Assembly: GCF_050749805.1 (NCBI RefSeq)
Contig: NZ_CP192738.1
Span: forward strand, 4,526,001 to 4,590,000
Direction of reading: 5' to 3'
From: Hahella sp018986435
Lineage (GTDB): Bacteria > Pseudomonadota > Gammaproteobacteria > Pseudomonadales > Oleiphilaceae
Length of the DNA: 64,000 nucleotides
Part shown: in pieces, positions 35,192 to 44,356 of the stretch
How the letters are laid out: each line of letters starts with the position of its first letter
Numbering within the stretch: position 1 is the first letter of the stretch
Notes under the pieces: model-generated
What the model saw: only the letters and a program-made list of their open reading frames with translations
Databases searched by the model: none
Told to the model about the DNA's origin: nothing
Program-made: the position numbers and the translations under genes

Positions 35192-35861
35192 AGGATTCTC
35201 CCAATTATAGATAGGTAGCCCCACGACAAGCGACGCTTGCTAAGAGCCTGTTTACACTGGAAAAAGAATACTAAAGGCGCACAACAACAGCACTCCTGCA
35301 AACACCCTATCAGCGCTGGTCATAGGTACTACGCAAAATGGAGAAATTCGCTTCGTTGAGAGTGGCGGAGTAAAAGTCTACCGAATCCACGCCAAATTTT
35401 GTTAACCAGATCACGTTAGCTCAAAAAAAGAAGGCGAAATAGGAAACCGAGTCGCGGTGCTTTCACAGAAGAATTCTTATTAATTAGTGTCAGAGTGACT
35501 TAATAAAAATGGTGTCAGAGTTAATCTTCCCTGCCTCGTTTATATATGTATCCAAAGCGAATACATCAGTATTTTATTAGTGCCAGAGTGAAGCAGAAAT
35601 AAAGTTTAATTATCGCCCAGAGTCGCTTTAATTTCTGGTTTTAAATAGTGTCGGAGTCGTTTTAATTTATTGAAAAATATGGATTTTTAGCCTTGAAGAT
35701 CAAAGTATATCCGCTCATACTGCATCCACGCTTTAGGTAACCCGATGCAGTAAAAGCGATAGAAATTTTCTGAAAAAAATTTTGAAGGGTTTCCAAAATC
35801 TTCGACGCTTTAACTCTCGAAGATGAATTAAAACAGACAACTCAACTAGAGGAATTTCAAC
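35192..35861 (+). promoter_or_regulatory. Long upstream/leader region of hcp
   Basis: A 670-bp AT-rich gap. It contains imperfect copies of GTGTCAGAGT (see the repeat entry) and two stem-loops close to hcp: an 8-bp stem at 35719-35726 with 35744-35751, and an 8-bp stem at 35798-35805 with 35817-35824. A GAGGAA site lies 7 bp before the hcp ATG. The layout suggests a regulated promoter with a structured 5' leader. No sigma-54 site with correct spacing was found. Confidence 0.6.
35487..35657 (+). repeat. Phased GTGTCAGAGT-like repeats upstream of hcp
   Basis: Five imperfect copies of GTGTCAGAGT at 35487, 35512, 35580, 35614 and 35648. The last three are exactly 34 bp apart, and copy 3 lies 68 bp (2 x 34) after copy 2. 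Several are followed by a TTTAATT-like stretch. Regular spacing near three helical turns suggests a protein-binding array or remnants of a tandem duplication. Confidence 0.6.
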
Positions 35862-36350
35862 ATGGCTATTTACATGAACTACGACGGTCTGAAAGTTAAA
35901 GGCAACGTAACTGCTGAAGGCTACAAAGACTGGATTCGTCTGGACAGCTTCCAATTCGGCGTTGGTCGTCACATCACTATGGAAGCCGGCCACATGTCCA
36001 ACCGCGAAGCTACTCGTCCTAGCATCAGCGAAATTTCAGTTTCCAAACTGATGGACACCGCTTCTTCCGGTCTGTTCAAAGAGTCTTTGACTGGTACTGC
36101 TGGCGTTAAAGTTCTGGTTGATATCGTTCGCACTCAAGCTGACAAAATCGAGAAGTACGTTTCCTACGAAATGGAAGACGTAATGGTAAGCAGCTACAGC
36201 ATTTCCGCTGGCGCTGAATCCGCTCCAGCTGAGTCTATCTCCCTGAGCTTCTCCAAAGTAACTATGTCTTACACTGCTGCTGACAAGAAGCACGCTGGCA
36301 AGACTCCAGAGCGCGTTGGTTACGACCTGGAAGCTGGCAAAAAGATCTAA
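35862..36350 (+). CDS. hcp: Hcp, T6SS inner-tube protein
   Basis: A 162-residue Hcp1-type protein: the IYMNYDGLKVKGNVTAEGYKDWI opening, the FGVGRHI strand, REATRPSISEISVSK, and the C-terminal YSISAGAESAPAESISLSFSKV. Hexamers stack into the tube that is fired by the sheath and can carry effectors in the lumen. Codon use is strongly biased, as in highly expressed genes. It stands alone between its own structured leader and a strong terminator, apart from the tss operon on the other strand. Confidence 0.96.
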   Translation: MAIYMNYDGLKVKGNVTAEGYKDWIRLDSFQFGVGRHITMEAGHMSNREATRPSISEISVSKLMDTASSGLFKESLTGTAGVKVLVDIVRTQADKIEKYVSYEMEDVMVSSYSISAGAESAPAESISLSFSKVTMSYTAADKKHAGKTPERVGYDLEAGKKI

Positions 36351-36360
36351 TTTGGATCTG

Positions 36361-36431
36361 GAGTCGCTCCTTCACGAGCGACTCGCCAAGCAAACAAAAA
36401 AGGCGAGTGGAATTTCCCCCTCGCCTTTTTT
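36361..36431 (+). terminator. hcp 3' hairpin plus Rho-independent terminator
   Basis: First comes a perfect 9-bp stem at 36361-36369 with 36376-36384 (no U-tract), which may protect the 3' end. Then comes a strong terminator: 12-bp stem 36396-36407 with 36420-36431, ending in TTTTTT. Both follow the hcp stop. Confidence 0.85.
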
Positions 36432-36505
36432 GTTATCGTTGAAATATATGATTAGCCAGCCCGCGTCAGGCCATCATAAAGCGGCCCCAATTCGAATCAA
36501 ATCTA

Positions 36506-36647
36506 GGAAACCTCTGAAAAACGTTGGCGAGACCGCCAGTGCAAGGAAAAAGTCGGCGAAAAAGCGCAGTTTATCGTGAATAAATGAGCATTTTGAGCCG
36601 ACTTTTGACGCCGCAATGTCAATGCAGGTAGTTTTTCAGAGGTTCCC
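36506..36647. mobile_element. MITE-like element with 17-bp terminal inverted repeats
   Basis: A 142-bp element without a coding frame. The ends GG(A/G)AACCTCTGAAAAAC are inverted with one mismatch (36506-36522 and 36631-36647). Both ends are flanked by TA (36504-36505 and 36648-36649), as for a TA target duplication. An internal inverted repeat (AAAAGTCGGC near 36549 with GCCGACTTTT near 36597) would fold the centre. The termini resemble those of IS5-family elements, so it may be a non-autonomous derivative. Confidence 0.7.
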
Positions 36648-36653
36648 TAAATG

Positions 36654-36944
36654 TTAACGCAGAATAAGATAAAAACCTGCGACGCCAGCCGCCACACAGC
36701 AAGACGCCACCAGCGTCAATAGAATATTCCTGAAACGGGATTTGGTAATGGCTGAAACTTTATTGACGTGCGCCCTCTCTTCTAAAAGCTGTTCCAAAAC
36801 CACACGTCTCTGGCGACGCACTTCTCCCCGACCGATCTGCCCTTTTAGCTGCTGATGATTGATGCTCATCAGGTCAGGATGCAGTTTACTCCCGCACTCT
36901 TCAGTGCGCTTGGAGGGCGATAAAGGTGACATTATCTTTCGCAT
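36654..36944 (-). CDS. Small C-tail-anchored protein at the end of the tss operon
   Basis: A 96-residue protein I do not recognise. The N-terminal two thirds are basic and helical (KGQIGRGEVRRQRRVVLEQLLEER). The C-terminal 22 residues are one hydrophobic helix (ILLTLVASCCVAAGVAGFYLIL), so it should be tail-anchored in the inner membrane. Its start overlaps the end of the phosphatase gene by 32-44 bp, depending on whether Met5 or Met1 is used, which implies translational coupling. A role in the T6SS post-translational switch is possible. Confidence 0.6.
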   Translation of the reverse strand: MRKIMSPLSPSKRTEECGSKLHPDLMSINHQQLKGQIGRGEVRRQRRVVLEQLLEERAHVNKVSAITKSRFRNILLTLVASCCVAAGVAGFYLILR

Positions 36945-37626
36945 CCCCGTTTAAGGTTTCTGTAAGCAGCGTGTCGGCCGCCTCGCTCAGACTTCTAATT
37001 TGCATAGCTTTCGCCAGGCCAGCTTCTCCGACCTCGTTGTACAGGCCATCCGTACAAATTAAAAATCGATCAGAAGGTTCAACCAGTATGGCGTTAACGT
37101 CCACGCATAATTGCTCATGCACGCCAACGGCGCGGGTAAGCATGTTGCGAAAGCTGCTTTGCTCAGCCTGCGCGGGCGTCATATCACCCTTATCAACCAG
37201 CTCCTGCACCTTGCTATGATCATGCGTAATACGATGCAGCTTATGATTTCGCATGAGATATACGCGAGAATCGCCCGCCCAGACCGCAACCGCCACACCA
37301 TACCTGACAAACAGGCAAGCTACCGTTGAACCAACTTTACTGCCGTTCAGTTCTTGCTGCGCATAAGCCAGCAAATCATCGTTTGTTTTGATCAATGCGT
37401 CTTCAATTTGCTCGACCACATCCACCAGATACGCTCGCAGGGGCAGATGATCAAGCTGCTCAACGATCTTCTGGCTGGCGACCTCGCCGGCATGATGCCC
37501 GCCCATGCCATCAGCCACCGCCCACAGACCACCCGCATCCCGGGCTAGCGCAGCATCTTCATTGTGTTTTCTAACATTGCCCACGTGCGTGCGCAGCTCA
37601 GACTTCCAGTTAAGGTGGTTCGCCAT
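36901..37626 (-). CDS. pppA: PP2C-type Ser/Thr phosphatase of the T6SS (PppA)
   Basis: A 241-residue PP2C phosphatase. Metal-binding motifs are complete: RKHNEDAAL, AVADGMGGH, VWAGDSRVYLMR, and FLICTDGLYN with the distal DNVTFI. In Pseudomonas PppA reverses PpkA-dependent phosphorylation of the FHA protein and so switches the T6SS off. It follows tagF in the minus-strand operon. No PpkA-type kinase gene lies in the window. Confidence 0.93.
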   Translation of the reverse strand: MANHLNWKSELRTHVGNVRKHNEDAALARDAGGLWAVADGMGGHHAGEVASQKIVEQLDHLPLRAYLVDVVEQIEDALIKTNDDLLAYAQQELNGSKVGSTVACLFVRYGVAVAVWAGDSRVYLMRNHKLHRITHDHSKVQELVDKGDMTPAQAEQSSFRNMLTRAVGVHEQLCVDVNAILVEPSDRFLICTDGLYNEVGEAGLAKAMQIRSLSEAADTLLTETLNGDAKDNVTFIALQAH

Positions 37627-37696
37627 GAAAATTACATCTGTTCACAGGTCGCCGGACGCAGGTAGCGCCCGATGAAAAATGTCCGATTTTCCATTC

Positions 37697-38389
37697 CTAT
37701 CTATCGTTCCATCCCCACTGCTGCCATTTTCCATCGAGGAAAGCTGTAAATCCTTGAAATTTAGGCAACCTTTCTGCCGTGACAAACCTTGGCGACACCC
37801 AGGTGGACCCCTGAGTCCACCAAAAGCTATGCGGCTCTTCCTGCTTCATAAGCATGACGTCCAACGCCCCGATAGCCACAGGAAAAGTGGATTCATCCTC
37901 TTCAGGAATCTCCAGACTGAGACTTTGAATGGAGCCGCCCGCCAGTGGCTTCTCAAGCGGCGGCGTCATCGCTGCAAGCTCTGACCGAAACTCGCCGAAA
38001 TCAATAATCTGCTCAAGCAGGCGCCCAATGAGAGTTTCCAATGTTTCGTACCACTCGCCATTGCTCAACAAAGTATCGACATAACTGATACGAGAGCTCA
38101 GCGGATGCAGTACAGTGAATGGAAAATATCGACCTACGCTGTCAACGCTGGGACACCACAACCCAATCCATGCCTGTTCATCAAGGACTTTGGGCATAAT
38201 CATGAAGCGCCACCAGGGCGCCACAAGATAGTAATCCAACCAACGTTGCCCCAAAGACTGCTGACTTGCGTACAGACTGTTCTGCAACCATTTATCCCAC
38301 GCCGAACCAAACCCGCCAGGCAGGTTCAGCTGGATAAAGTCCCCCGAAGACGGCAATTTGCCAAAATAGCCAATAGACGAGTTATTCAC
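37697..38389 (-). CDS. tagF: T6SS-associated protein TagF
   Basis: A 230-residue TagF-domain protein, recognised by YFGKLPSSGDFIQLNLP at the start, then WWRFMIMPKVLDEQAWIGLWCPSVDSVGRYFPF. TagF is a post-translational repressor that binds the FHA protein and blocks assembly. It lies between tssM and pppA, the usual position for the threonine-phosphorylation regulators. Here TagF and PppA are separate proteins, not fused. Confidence 0.92.
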   Translation of the reverse strand: MNNSSIGYFGKLPSSGDFIQLNLPGGFGSAWDKWLQNSLYASQQSLGQRWLDYYLVAPWWRFMIMPKVLDEQAWIGLWCPSVDSVGRYFPFTVLHPLSSRISYVDTLLSNGEWYETLETLIGRLLEQIIDFGEFRSELAAMTPPLEKPLAGGSIQSLSLEIPEEDESTFPVAIGALDVMLMKQEEPHSFWWTQGSTWVSPRFVTAERLPKFQGFTAFLDGKWQQWGWNDR

Positions 38390-38473
38390 TTGCTCCCCAT
38401 TCGCTTATCAAGCCCTACCATCCCAACCCTGTTAGAACAGCCATTTAGTTCTGTTTTCACTACCTTTAACTCT

Positions 38474-41400
38474 CTATAAACCGCTCGGGCAGTCGTATCG
38501 CTTTATCCATCCAGGCGTGAATGGATTAACCGTGCTACTGGCGAAAAGCTCCATTTCTCCATTGCGGTGATCCACACTGATCACTACGTTATAAAGACGG
38601 GAAGTGCTCCCTTTATTCACCTTGTGAGCATCCAATAACCGGAACAGCCCCCAATCCCCTTCGTACGCATCCGTGTGAAGCGTCTCATTCAAGTCTTCAA
38701 ACACCACTCTGGCGCCGCTCTTATCGGCTGGCCAATCCATGCTCATTTTCAACTGTGGACCGTGGGTATAACGCAAACGCTGACTGCCGACCTCAAAATC
38801 GAAACGGCGAACGGTGTTATCCAGTTTATGCGGTTTTACCTGGAAGCGTACGTGCGGATCTTCACCTTTATCGCCAAAGAAGACGCGACGGATAGAGTCG
38901 GCCACCTGCATCTGCTGCAGGGCCTGGCTACTGATGCCGATACCACGACCATCCACGCCTTTCGCGCGCCAGGATGAAGTGATGAATGGCGCGATGTTCG
39001 CCTTGACGAAACTGTCTTCAATGCCGCCTGGCTTGAAGAACGCAGCAAAGTCGCTCAGGGATGCGTCACTGGATGACCGGGAAGAGAATGGGTAGTTCTT
39101 CGCCAACGTCTTCTGGTAGACAGAGTACACTTCTCTATTCCAAGCCGCGCTCAAGTGTGAGCCACCTGCACCCAACAGTACTTTCCAGCTCTGGTCGCCC
39201 ATGGACTCCAGCCAGCCTTTCAAATAACCTGGCGCTCTTGACGCGGTCACACGTAGCGCTTTGACTGGATCTTCTCCGCCACTGAAACGAGCCAGTGCGA
39301 ACTTGAATGCGGCCTCAGATGAGTTCGGCGCAAGAGAGGTCTCTTCCAACTTGTCGAATATGCCGCGCAGTTTTTCCCAATAGCGGTCAATTTCTTTATC
39401 TTCCATCAACCTATGCAGTGACTTGAAAGCATCATCCACTGGCGTAGGTTCACGTTGCTGCGCTACCAGATTCGCCGCTGCATCCAAAGCCTGTCCAGTA
39501 CGACCACTAACATTTGCGTCTGGCAGCGGAGGCGTCAACAGCGTTTCTTTGCTGGCGCGGTTCAACAGAGTCAGAATTGGAGACTGTGTACGGTCCAGGT
39601 TATTGGCCAGCTTGTTACGCGCCACATCCATAGAGCCAAAATCAACTACTTTGGGCGAGTTCAGCGCGCGGTTCCAGACATCGATATAATCGGTGAAATA
39701 GAGGTGCTTGATCTTCTCTACAATGTTCTCCACATCTTTTTCAGAGAAGTCTTCTTCCACTTGCGCCCCGAGAATCCACTGCTCGCTTGAGTAGCGCTTA
39801 ACCAGGTTAGAGTCAGGTGAAAGATCCAGCTTGCCATACCCCGCTTTAGTGTACAGACGTGGAATCTTCAGGTCCGAGCTGACTTGCGAATCCACGACAA
39901 AAGTGCCAGCGAAGTCCACGCCCAAGTCATCACGCAAGTTCAGGAAGCCAGCGAATTCAGGCTGACGTTTGATTTGCTGGTAGATCCGTCTTTCGATCGG
40001 AATGGTTCTCAGCTTTTCACGACTACGCTCAACAACCGTATCTTTCAGCGTCAAATCGGTGAAATTGTCGTCCAACACCTGGTTCAGGTGCGTTTTCAAA
40101 GCGCTTTGCTCAGACGCCTTACCAGGAAGCTTTTCTTCCCAATAACGCGCAAACCAGGCCTTTATCTCGTTGTCGTCACGGACGCGGCTGTTACCCATCA
40201 TCAGGTAAACACGCAAAGCCTCATAAATGGCGTCGTTGTTATCTTCCGTAACCAGCACGCCTTCCAACCTCTGGCGCAACAGCGGAGTTAAAAAGTGGCG
40301 CAATGAAGCATCGAAAGTTTTTTCGGTTTCCGCAACAACGCCTGCGTCGTAGAGACCCAAATTACTCAACCAAGGATGATCCACTTCAGAGTAAAGCTGC
40401 TGAGCGTCTTCCAGTGGCTTCAAGATATCCAGTACTTGCTCAAACTCATTGGGTTCAGGAGTAGCCGACGCCAACTGATTGTGTTTGTTCAACAGTTCCT
40501 GAATATCCGCCATCATGTTCTGCGTGCTCACCACACTTGAAGTCCAAGCGGCGAGAGCCCCGCCAAAGGCGAGCAGCAGCGTGAAGAAGGCGACGCGACG
40601 CGTCCACTTTATACGGCCTTCATAGCGGGTGTTTAGCGTGGCGATTTCTGCTTCGGGGAAGATAACTTCTTTCAGCAGTTTATTCAGGAAGAAGCTTTTA
40701 CCCGCGCCTGGAGCATTGGCGGCGACGTTATAGTTGATGCCGTAGTTAGAAGACAGGTTCGCAAGAATCCGGTCAATCGGGCGCCCTTCCTGAGTGCCGC
40801 TGGTAAAATACACGCCGCGGAGCAAGGATTGTTTTTCGAAGCGGCTGGTTTTGAAAACAGACTTGATAAAGCTGTCCAGCACTGAGCGCATGTTCTCCAC
40901 TTGCCCAGGGAAAGCGAGAATCTTAGAGCGGCGGCGGGTGTCTCGCTCCTGATGCGCCCGCCAAATCACCCTCTCATTTAATCGCTTGACCAGTGCTTCG
41001 AATTCAGGAGCAAAATACTCCGCTGTTTGAGATGCGTTTTGATCTTCCGTATTGGGGAAGGTCATGCCCCAAACTTTTTCACGCTCAGTGGCGCCAAGGT
41101 TTTCAAAAAACTCATTAAAGCCGGAGATAAGGTCCGCTTTCGTGAAGAGGAAATAAATAGGGAAACGGACCTGGAAGTTCTCAGCCAGCTCTTGAATTCG
41201 ATTGCGAATACGCTCCGCATGCTGCAAGCGTTCGGCTTCGCTGGAACTCAGCAGGTCTTGAACGCTCACCGCCAGAAGGACGCCGTTGATCGGCCTGCGC
41301 ATGCGATGCTTTTTCAACAGCGCAAGAAAGTTACGCCAGCCTGTACGGTCCTGCGCAGCGTCGCTGTCTTGGGTGGTGTAACGACCGGCGGTATCAATTA

Positions 41401-41932
41401 ATACGGCTTCATCCGTAAACCACCAATCGCAGTTACGGGTACCGCCAACGCCACCGATTTGCTGCAGTCCCAGCTTTTCCTTCAGCGGAAAATGCAGGCC
41501 GGAATTGATCAGCGCAGTCGTTTTACCTGCGCCCGGCGGCCCAATGATGATATACCAGGGCAACTGATAGACTGAACGCCGCCCCGCCTTGGTGTCGAAC
41601 TTTGCGGTGCGCAGGAGACTCATCGCCTCACGGAAGCGCTCGCCAACAACTCTCGCTTCTTCATCAGATGCGGAGGGTTTGGCTTCCTCTTGAATCGCCT
41701 CCACCATGGAGTTGTTTTGCTTGCGCTGCCCCAGCATTTTTATCAAGAAGATAATGGTGGCGACAAACCAGACGCAGAGTATGACGACCAGTCTGACCGC
41801 CCCTGAAGCAGGCTCCGCCTTTTCTCCGAAGCGGACATAATCGGCCCCGAACCATATCACCAGAGAAAGCGCTATAAGTCCCACTACCGTCAAAAACCGT
41901 GGGTCAATCATCCATTTAAAAAAGCGGGACAT
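38474..41932 (-). CDS. tssM: TssM (IcmF), T6SS membrane-complex protein
   Basis: A 1152-residue inner-membrane protein from the ATG preceded by AGGAGA (four codons longer if the first ATG is used). Two N-terminal helices (about 10-30 and 50-70) are followed by a cytoplasmic NTPase with intact Walker A GPPGAGKT. The third helix is near residue 455 (VAFFTLLLAFGGALAAW). The large periplasmic IcmF part and the C-terminal TssJ-contact domain follow. Full length matches the family. It forms the trans-envelope complex with TssL and TssJ. The intact Walker A suggests ATP use. Confidence 0.95.
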   Translation of the reverse strand: MSRFFKWMIDPRFLTVVGLIALSLVIWFGADYVRFGEKAEPASGAVRLVVILCVWFVATIIFLIKMLGQRKQNNSMVEAIQEEAKPSASDEEARVVGERFREAMSLLRTAKFDTKAGRRSVYQLPWYIIIGPPGAGKTTALINSGLHFPLKEKLGLQQIGGVGGTRNCDWWFTDEAVLIDTAGRYTTQDSDAAQDRTGWRNFLALLKKHRMRRPINGVLLAVSVQDLLSSSEAERLQHAERIRNRIQELAENFQVRFPIYFLFTKADLISGFNEFFENLGATEREKVWGMTFPNTEDQNASQTAEYFAPEFEALVKRLNERVIWRAHQERDTRRRSKILAFPGQVENMRSVLDSFIKSVFKTSRFEKQSLLRGVYFTSGTQEGRPIDRILANLSSNYGINYNVAANAPGAGKSFFLNKLLKEVIFPEAEIATLNTRYEGRIKWTRRVAFFTLLLAFGGALAAWTSSVVSTQNMMADIQELLNKHNQLASATPEPNEFEQVLDILKPLEDAQQLYSEVDHPWLSNLGLYDAGVVAETEKTFDASLRHFLTPLLRQRLEGVLVTEDNNDAIYEALRVYLMMGNSRVRDDNEIKAWFARYWEEKLPGKASEQSALKTHLNQVLDDNFTDLTLKDTVVERSREKLRTIPIERRIYQQIKRQPEFAGFLNLRDDLGVDFAGTFVVDSQVSSDLKIPRLYTKAGYGKLDLSPDSNLVKRYSSEQWILGAQVEEDFSEKDVENIVEKIKHLYFTDYIDVWNRALNSPKVVDFGSMDVARNKLANNLDRTQSPILTLLNRASKETLLTPPLPDANVSGRTGQALDAAANLVAQQREPTPVDDAFKSLHRLMEDKEIDRYWEKLRGIFDKLEETSLAPNSSEAAFKFALARFSGGEDPVKALRVTASRAPGYLKGWLESMGDQSWKVLLGAGGSHLSAAWNREVYSVYQKTLAKNYPFSSRSSSDASLSDFAAFFKPGGIEDSFVKANIAPFITSSWRAKGVDGRGIGISSQALQQMQVADSIRRVFFGDKGEDPHVRFQVKPHKLDNTVRRFDFEVGSQRLRYTHGPQLKMSMDWPADKSGARVVFEDLNETLHTDAYEGDWGLFRLLDAHKVNKGSTSRLYNVVISVDHRNGEMELFASSTVNPFTPGWIKRYDCPSGL

Positions 41933-42017
41933 AAGTCTCCTCATGCAACCGAAAAAGAGAGTTCAAACTACAGGACCGGATATCCGATTCGGGGAGCGGT
42001 CCGATCAATTCATCAAC

Positions 42018-42899
42018 TTAAGACTGATACTTTTGCGTCAGTTCCTGGAGCTGCTGCGCCTGCGCGTCGGTCACCGTACCCAGCCAATAACGGAAGCCGC
42101 TATAACTCAGTAACAGCGCCGCCGCCATAATGGACGCAACAACCCACAGCGGCACGTATTCCGAAATACGCTTTTTCGCAGGAGTAGAGCCCCGCCAGCG
42201 AGGAGACAGGTCTCCGTCAAACTCGCCGCGCTGCATTTGAATGGTGCGCACCAAGTTATCGCGAATGGTCTCCAGATAGTCCCTGCCACGGGGGTCCAGC
42301 TTATATTTCCCTTCAAAGCCCAGGCTCAAGCACACGTATATCAACTCAATGAGGTCGATATACTTGGCTGGGGTCGCCAGAATCTTGTCCAAGATCAGGA
42401 ATACTTTCTCACCACCCACGTTCTCGCGATGGAACGTACTGAGAAGAGTCGCTCGCGACCAGCCGACTTCCGCTCCCCAAGGCGTATTCATAATCGCCTC
42501 GTCCAGCGCGGAGCACAAAACATAGCGAGCCGATAGCACTACGTCAGAGGCGACTCCCTTTGACTGCGCTTCGGACTCAAATCGGCGAATCTGCTGAATA
42601 ACCTGCTGGCGCAATTGATTGGGGTTTTGCACCTGAACGGTCTGACGCAACTCTCCCAGTAACGCGATCAGCTCCGAAGCGCTGGCGGTAAGAGGGTTTA
42701 ACCCCTGCTTTACATCCAGGCCCTGCCCGCTTTCCATAGCGCCGGTAGGAGGCGCTGGCGCCTGATGGGGCGCAAAAGCAGTCGGCGGAGGCTGCGTTGA
42801 CAGCCCGCCAGAAGAGCGCCCTCCGGGTGTGGGTACAATGACTGTACGATCACCGCCGCCGGCGCCACCGAAAAATGTTTTATCAGAATCGTTGCTCAT
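42018..42899 (-). CDS. tssL: TssL (DotU/IcmH), T6SS membrane-complex protein
   Basis: A 293-residue protein. An N-terminal Gly/Pro-rich tail of about 65 residues carries DRTVIVPTPGGR (Thr19), which resembles the phosphothreonine site bound by FHA proteins in some T6SSs. The DotU helical domain follows (RFESEAQSKG...VLCSALDEAIMNTPWG), and one C-terminal TM helix (VPLWVVASIMAAALLLSYSGF). It has no peptidoglycan-binding OmpA extension. It lies 105 bp after tssK and 85 bp before tssM. Confidence 0.94.
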   Translation of the reverse strand: MSNDSDKTFFGGAGGGDRTVIVPTPGGRSSGGLSTQPPPTAFAPHQAPAPPTGAMESGQGLDVKQGLNPLTASASELIALLGELRQTVQVQNPNQLRQQVIQQIRRFESEAQSKGVASDVVLSARYVLCSALDEAIMNTPWGAEVGWSRATLLSTFHRENVGGEKVFLILDKILATPAKYIDLIELIYVCLSLGFEGKYKLDPRGRDYLETIRDNLVRTIQMQRGEFDGDLSPRWRGSTPAKKRISEYVPLWVVASIMAAALLLSYSGFRYWLGTVTDAQAQQLQELTQKYQS

Positions 42900-42944
42900 G
42901 ACTTCTAATCTCGCTCAAAGCCGTCCATTCGCTTCATATTAAAA

Positions 42945-42971
42945 CGCCGCGTCTCGCAATGAAACGCGGCG
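42945..42971 (-). other. Intercistronic hairpin between tssK and tssL
   Basis: An 8-bp perfect GC stem (42945-42952 with 42964-42971) with an 11-nt loop lies in the 105-bp gap between tssK and tssL. It has no U-tract. It may set relative mRNA stability. Confidence 0.45.
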
Positions 42972-43004
42972 AGGGCTAAACGCCTCTCTCGAAGCAAAAA
43001 ACGA

Positions 43005-44342
43005 TTAATCCCTGATTGCCCAAAACTCCATTTCCAAACCTGGGAAATCCGCACCGATATGTACGGCAAAGCCGCTGGATTGCGCCAGGGCTCGCCAGTA
43101 ATCGCTATTGCGGTCCAACTGGAAGTAGGTGAAACCGGTATGGAATGGAATCTGTCTCGGCGCCACTGGCAAGGCTTGCAGCCCGATGCCAGGCAACGCC
43201 GCATTAATCAAATCGCGAATACTTTCGACCGGCGCAATCTTCACCTGGCTTGGGAAGCGACTGCGAATCTGGTCCGACTTCATCTGCGCTTTGACCGCCA
43301 GTATGTATGTCGCCTTCTCCACCAAAGACCGGTCCGTAATCGGAGATACATAAATACCATAGCGACGCTCAACCAGATCCAGGGACACGGCGGAGGTTTC
43401 ACTCACCGTATTCATGTACTGATTCAGAATCTGCATCAACTGCGGGATGGATTTTTCCAACTCGTCATGATGATACGCCGGCATGGTCGCGGGAGGTCTG
43501 CGTTGCACACTGGTGAACGTAGACAGTTCACCGGCTATTTGCATTAATTCGCCGAAAACGTCTACAGGATGTAAAGGACGAATTTGCGCCAAGTGCAACA
43601 ACCATGGCTCAACTCGGTTGATCATCTGCAGCATCAGGAAATCCGCGATCTCGGAAGTGCCCTGTCTGCCGCTGTCTCTCAAGCGTCCAGCCAAAGCTTC
43701 CGCACGTAAATTCAAGCTGCCCGCCACTTCCTGCAACAGATTGGCAAGGCGCGGATGCGCTCGGACATCCAGCATGGGAGGGATAAACTGGGAGTCGAGA
43801 ACGATTTCTCCATCGTCCCGTTTATCCTGTATGCGTGCGATAGGCAGCACAGCGTAACCACTGCGATCCTCTCTCTCCAACAGGATACGAAAACGCAGTT
43901 GCCCAATCTGAATTTTGGTGCTGTCGCTATGCTCGGATGTGGAATCGAAGGTCTCCAGCTCACGGGCGTTAAACCGCACCAGCGTCTGATTGTCTTCTTC
44001 CAGATGCGTGTCAGGCGAACCTGGCCGTTTAACAGGAATACCCAGATAAACGGTTTGATTCTGTAGCCCTTTCTCGGGGTCCAGAATATCAAGCTCAGAA
44101 TCTATGTCTGGAACGTTGAACGGCGTTCCATCGGGGAAAATACCTCGGCAGCGATTAATGGAGAACTTTCCAAGTTTCAGCACTTGGGTGTCTATCTCCA
44201 GATCATAAAATCCCCAGAAAAAAGCCTTTAGAGGCTTGCAGCGGGCTTCCAACAACGACTCATGGTAACGATCCTGTTGTTGGAAGTGCTGAGGACGAAG
44301 GAACATGCCCTCCGTCCATACGACGCGGTTTTCAAATGACAT
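43005..44342 (-). CDS. tssK: TssK, T6SS baseplate-to-membrane adaptor
   Basis: A 445-residue protein with the TssK start VVWTEGMFLRPQHFQQQDRYHE, a middle part with PLHPVDVFGELMQIAGELSTF, and the C-terminal domain ending in PGLEMEFWAIRD. TssK trimers join the baseplate wedge to TssL and TssM. It lies 14 bp after tssJ in the operon. Confidence 0.95.
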   Translation of the reverse strand: MSFENRVVWTEGMFLRPQHFQQQDRYHESLLEARCKPLKAFFWGFYDLEIDTQVLKLGKFSINRCRGIFPDGTPFNVPDIDSELDILDPEKGLQNQTVYLGIPVKRPGSPDTHLEEDNQTLVRFNARELETFDSTSEHSDSTKIQIGQLRFRILLEREDRSGYAVLPIARIQDKRDDGEIVLDSQFIPPMLDVRAHPRLANLLQEVAGSLNLRAEALAGRLRDSGRQGTSEIADFLMLQMINRVEPWLLHLAQIRPLHPVDVFGELMQIAGELSTFTSVQRRPPATMPAYHHDELEKSIPQLMQILNQYMNTVSETSAVSLDLVERRYGIYVSPITDRSLVEKATYILAVKAQMKSDQIRSRFPSQVKIAPVESIRDLINAALPGIGLQALPVAPRQIPFHTGFTYFQLDRNSDYWRALAQSSGFAVHIGADFPGLEMEFWAIRD

Positions 44343-44356
44343 CGAATAGCCCCGGA

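Noticed and set aside
35731..35751. Possible sigma-54 promoter upstream of hcp (GG...GC near 35736)
   Set aside because: The GG to GC spacing is 9, not 10, and the flanking consensus bases are absent.
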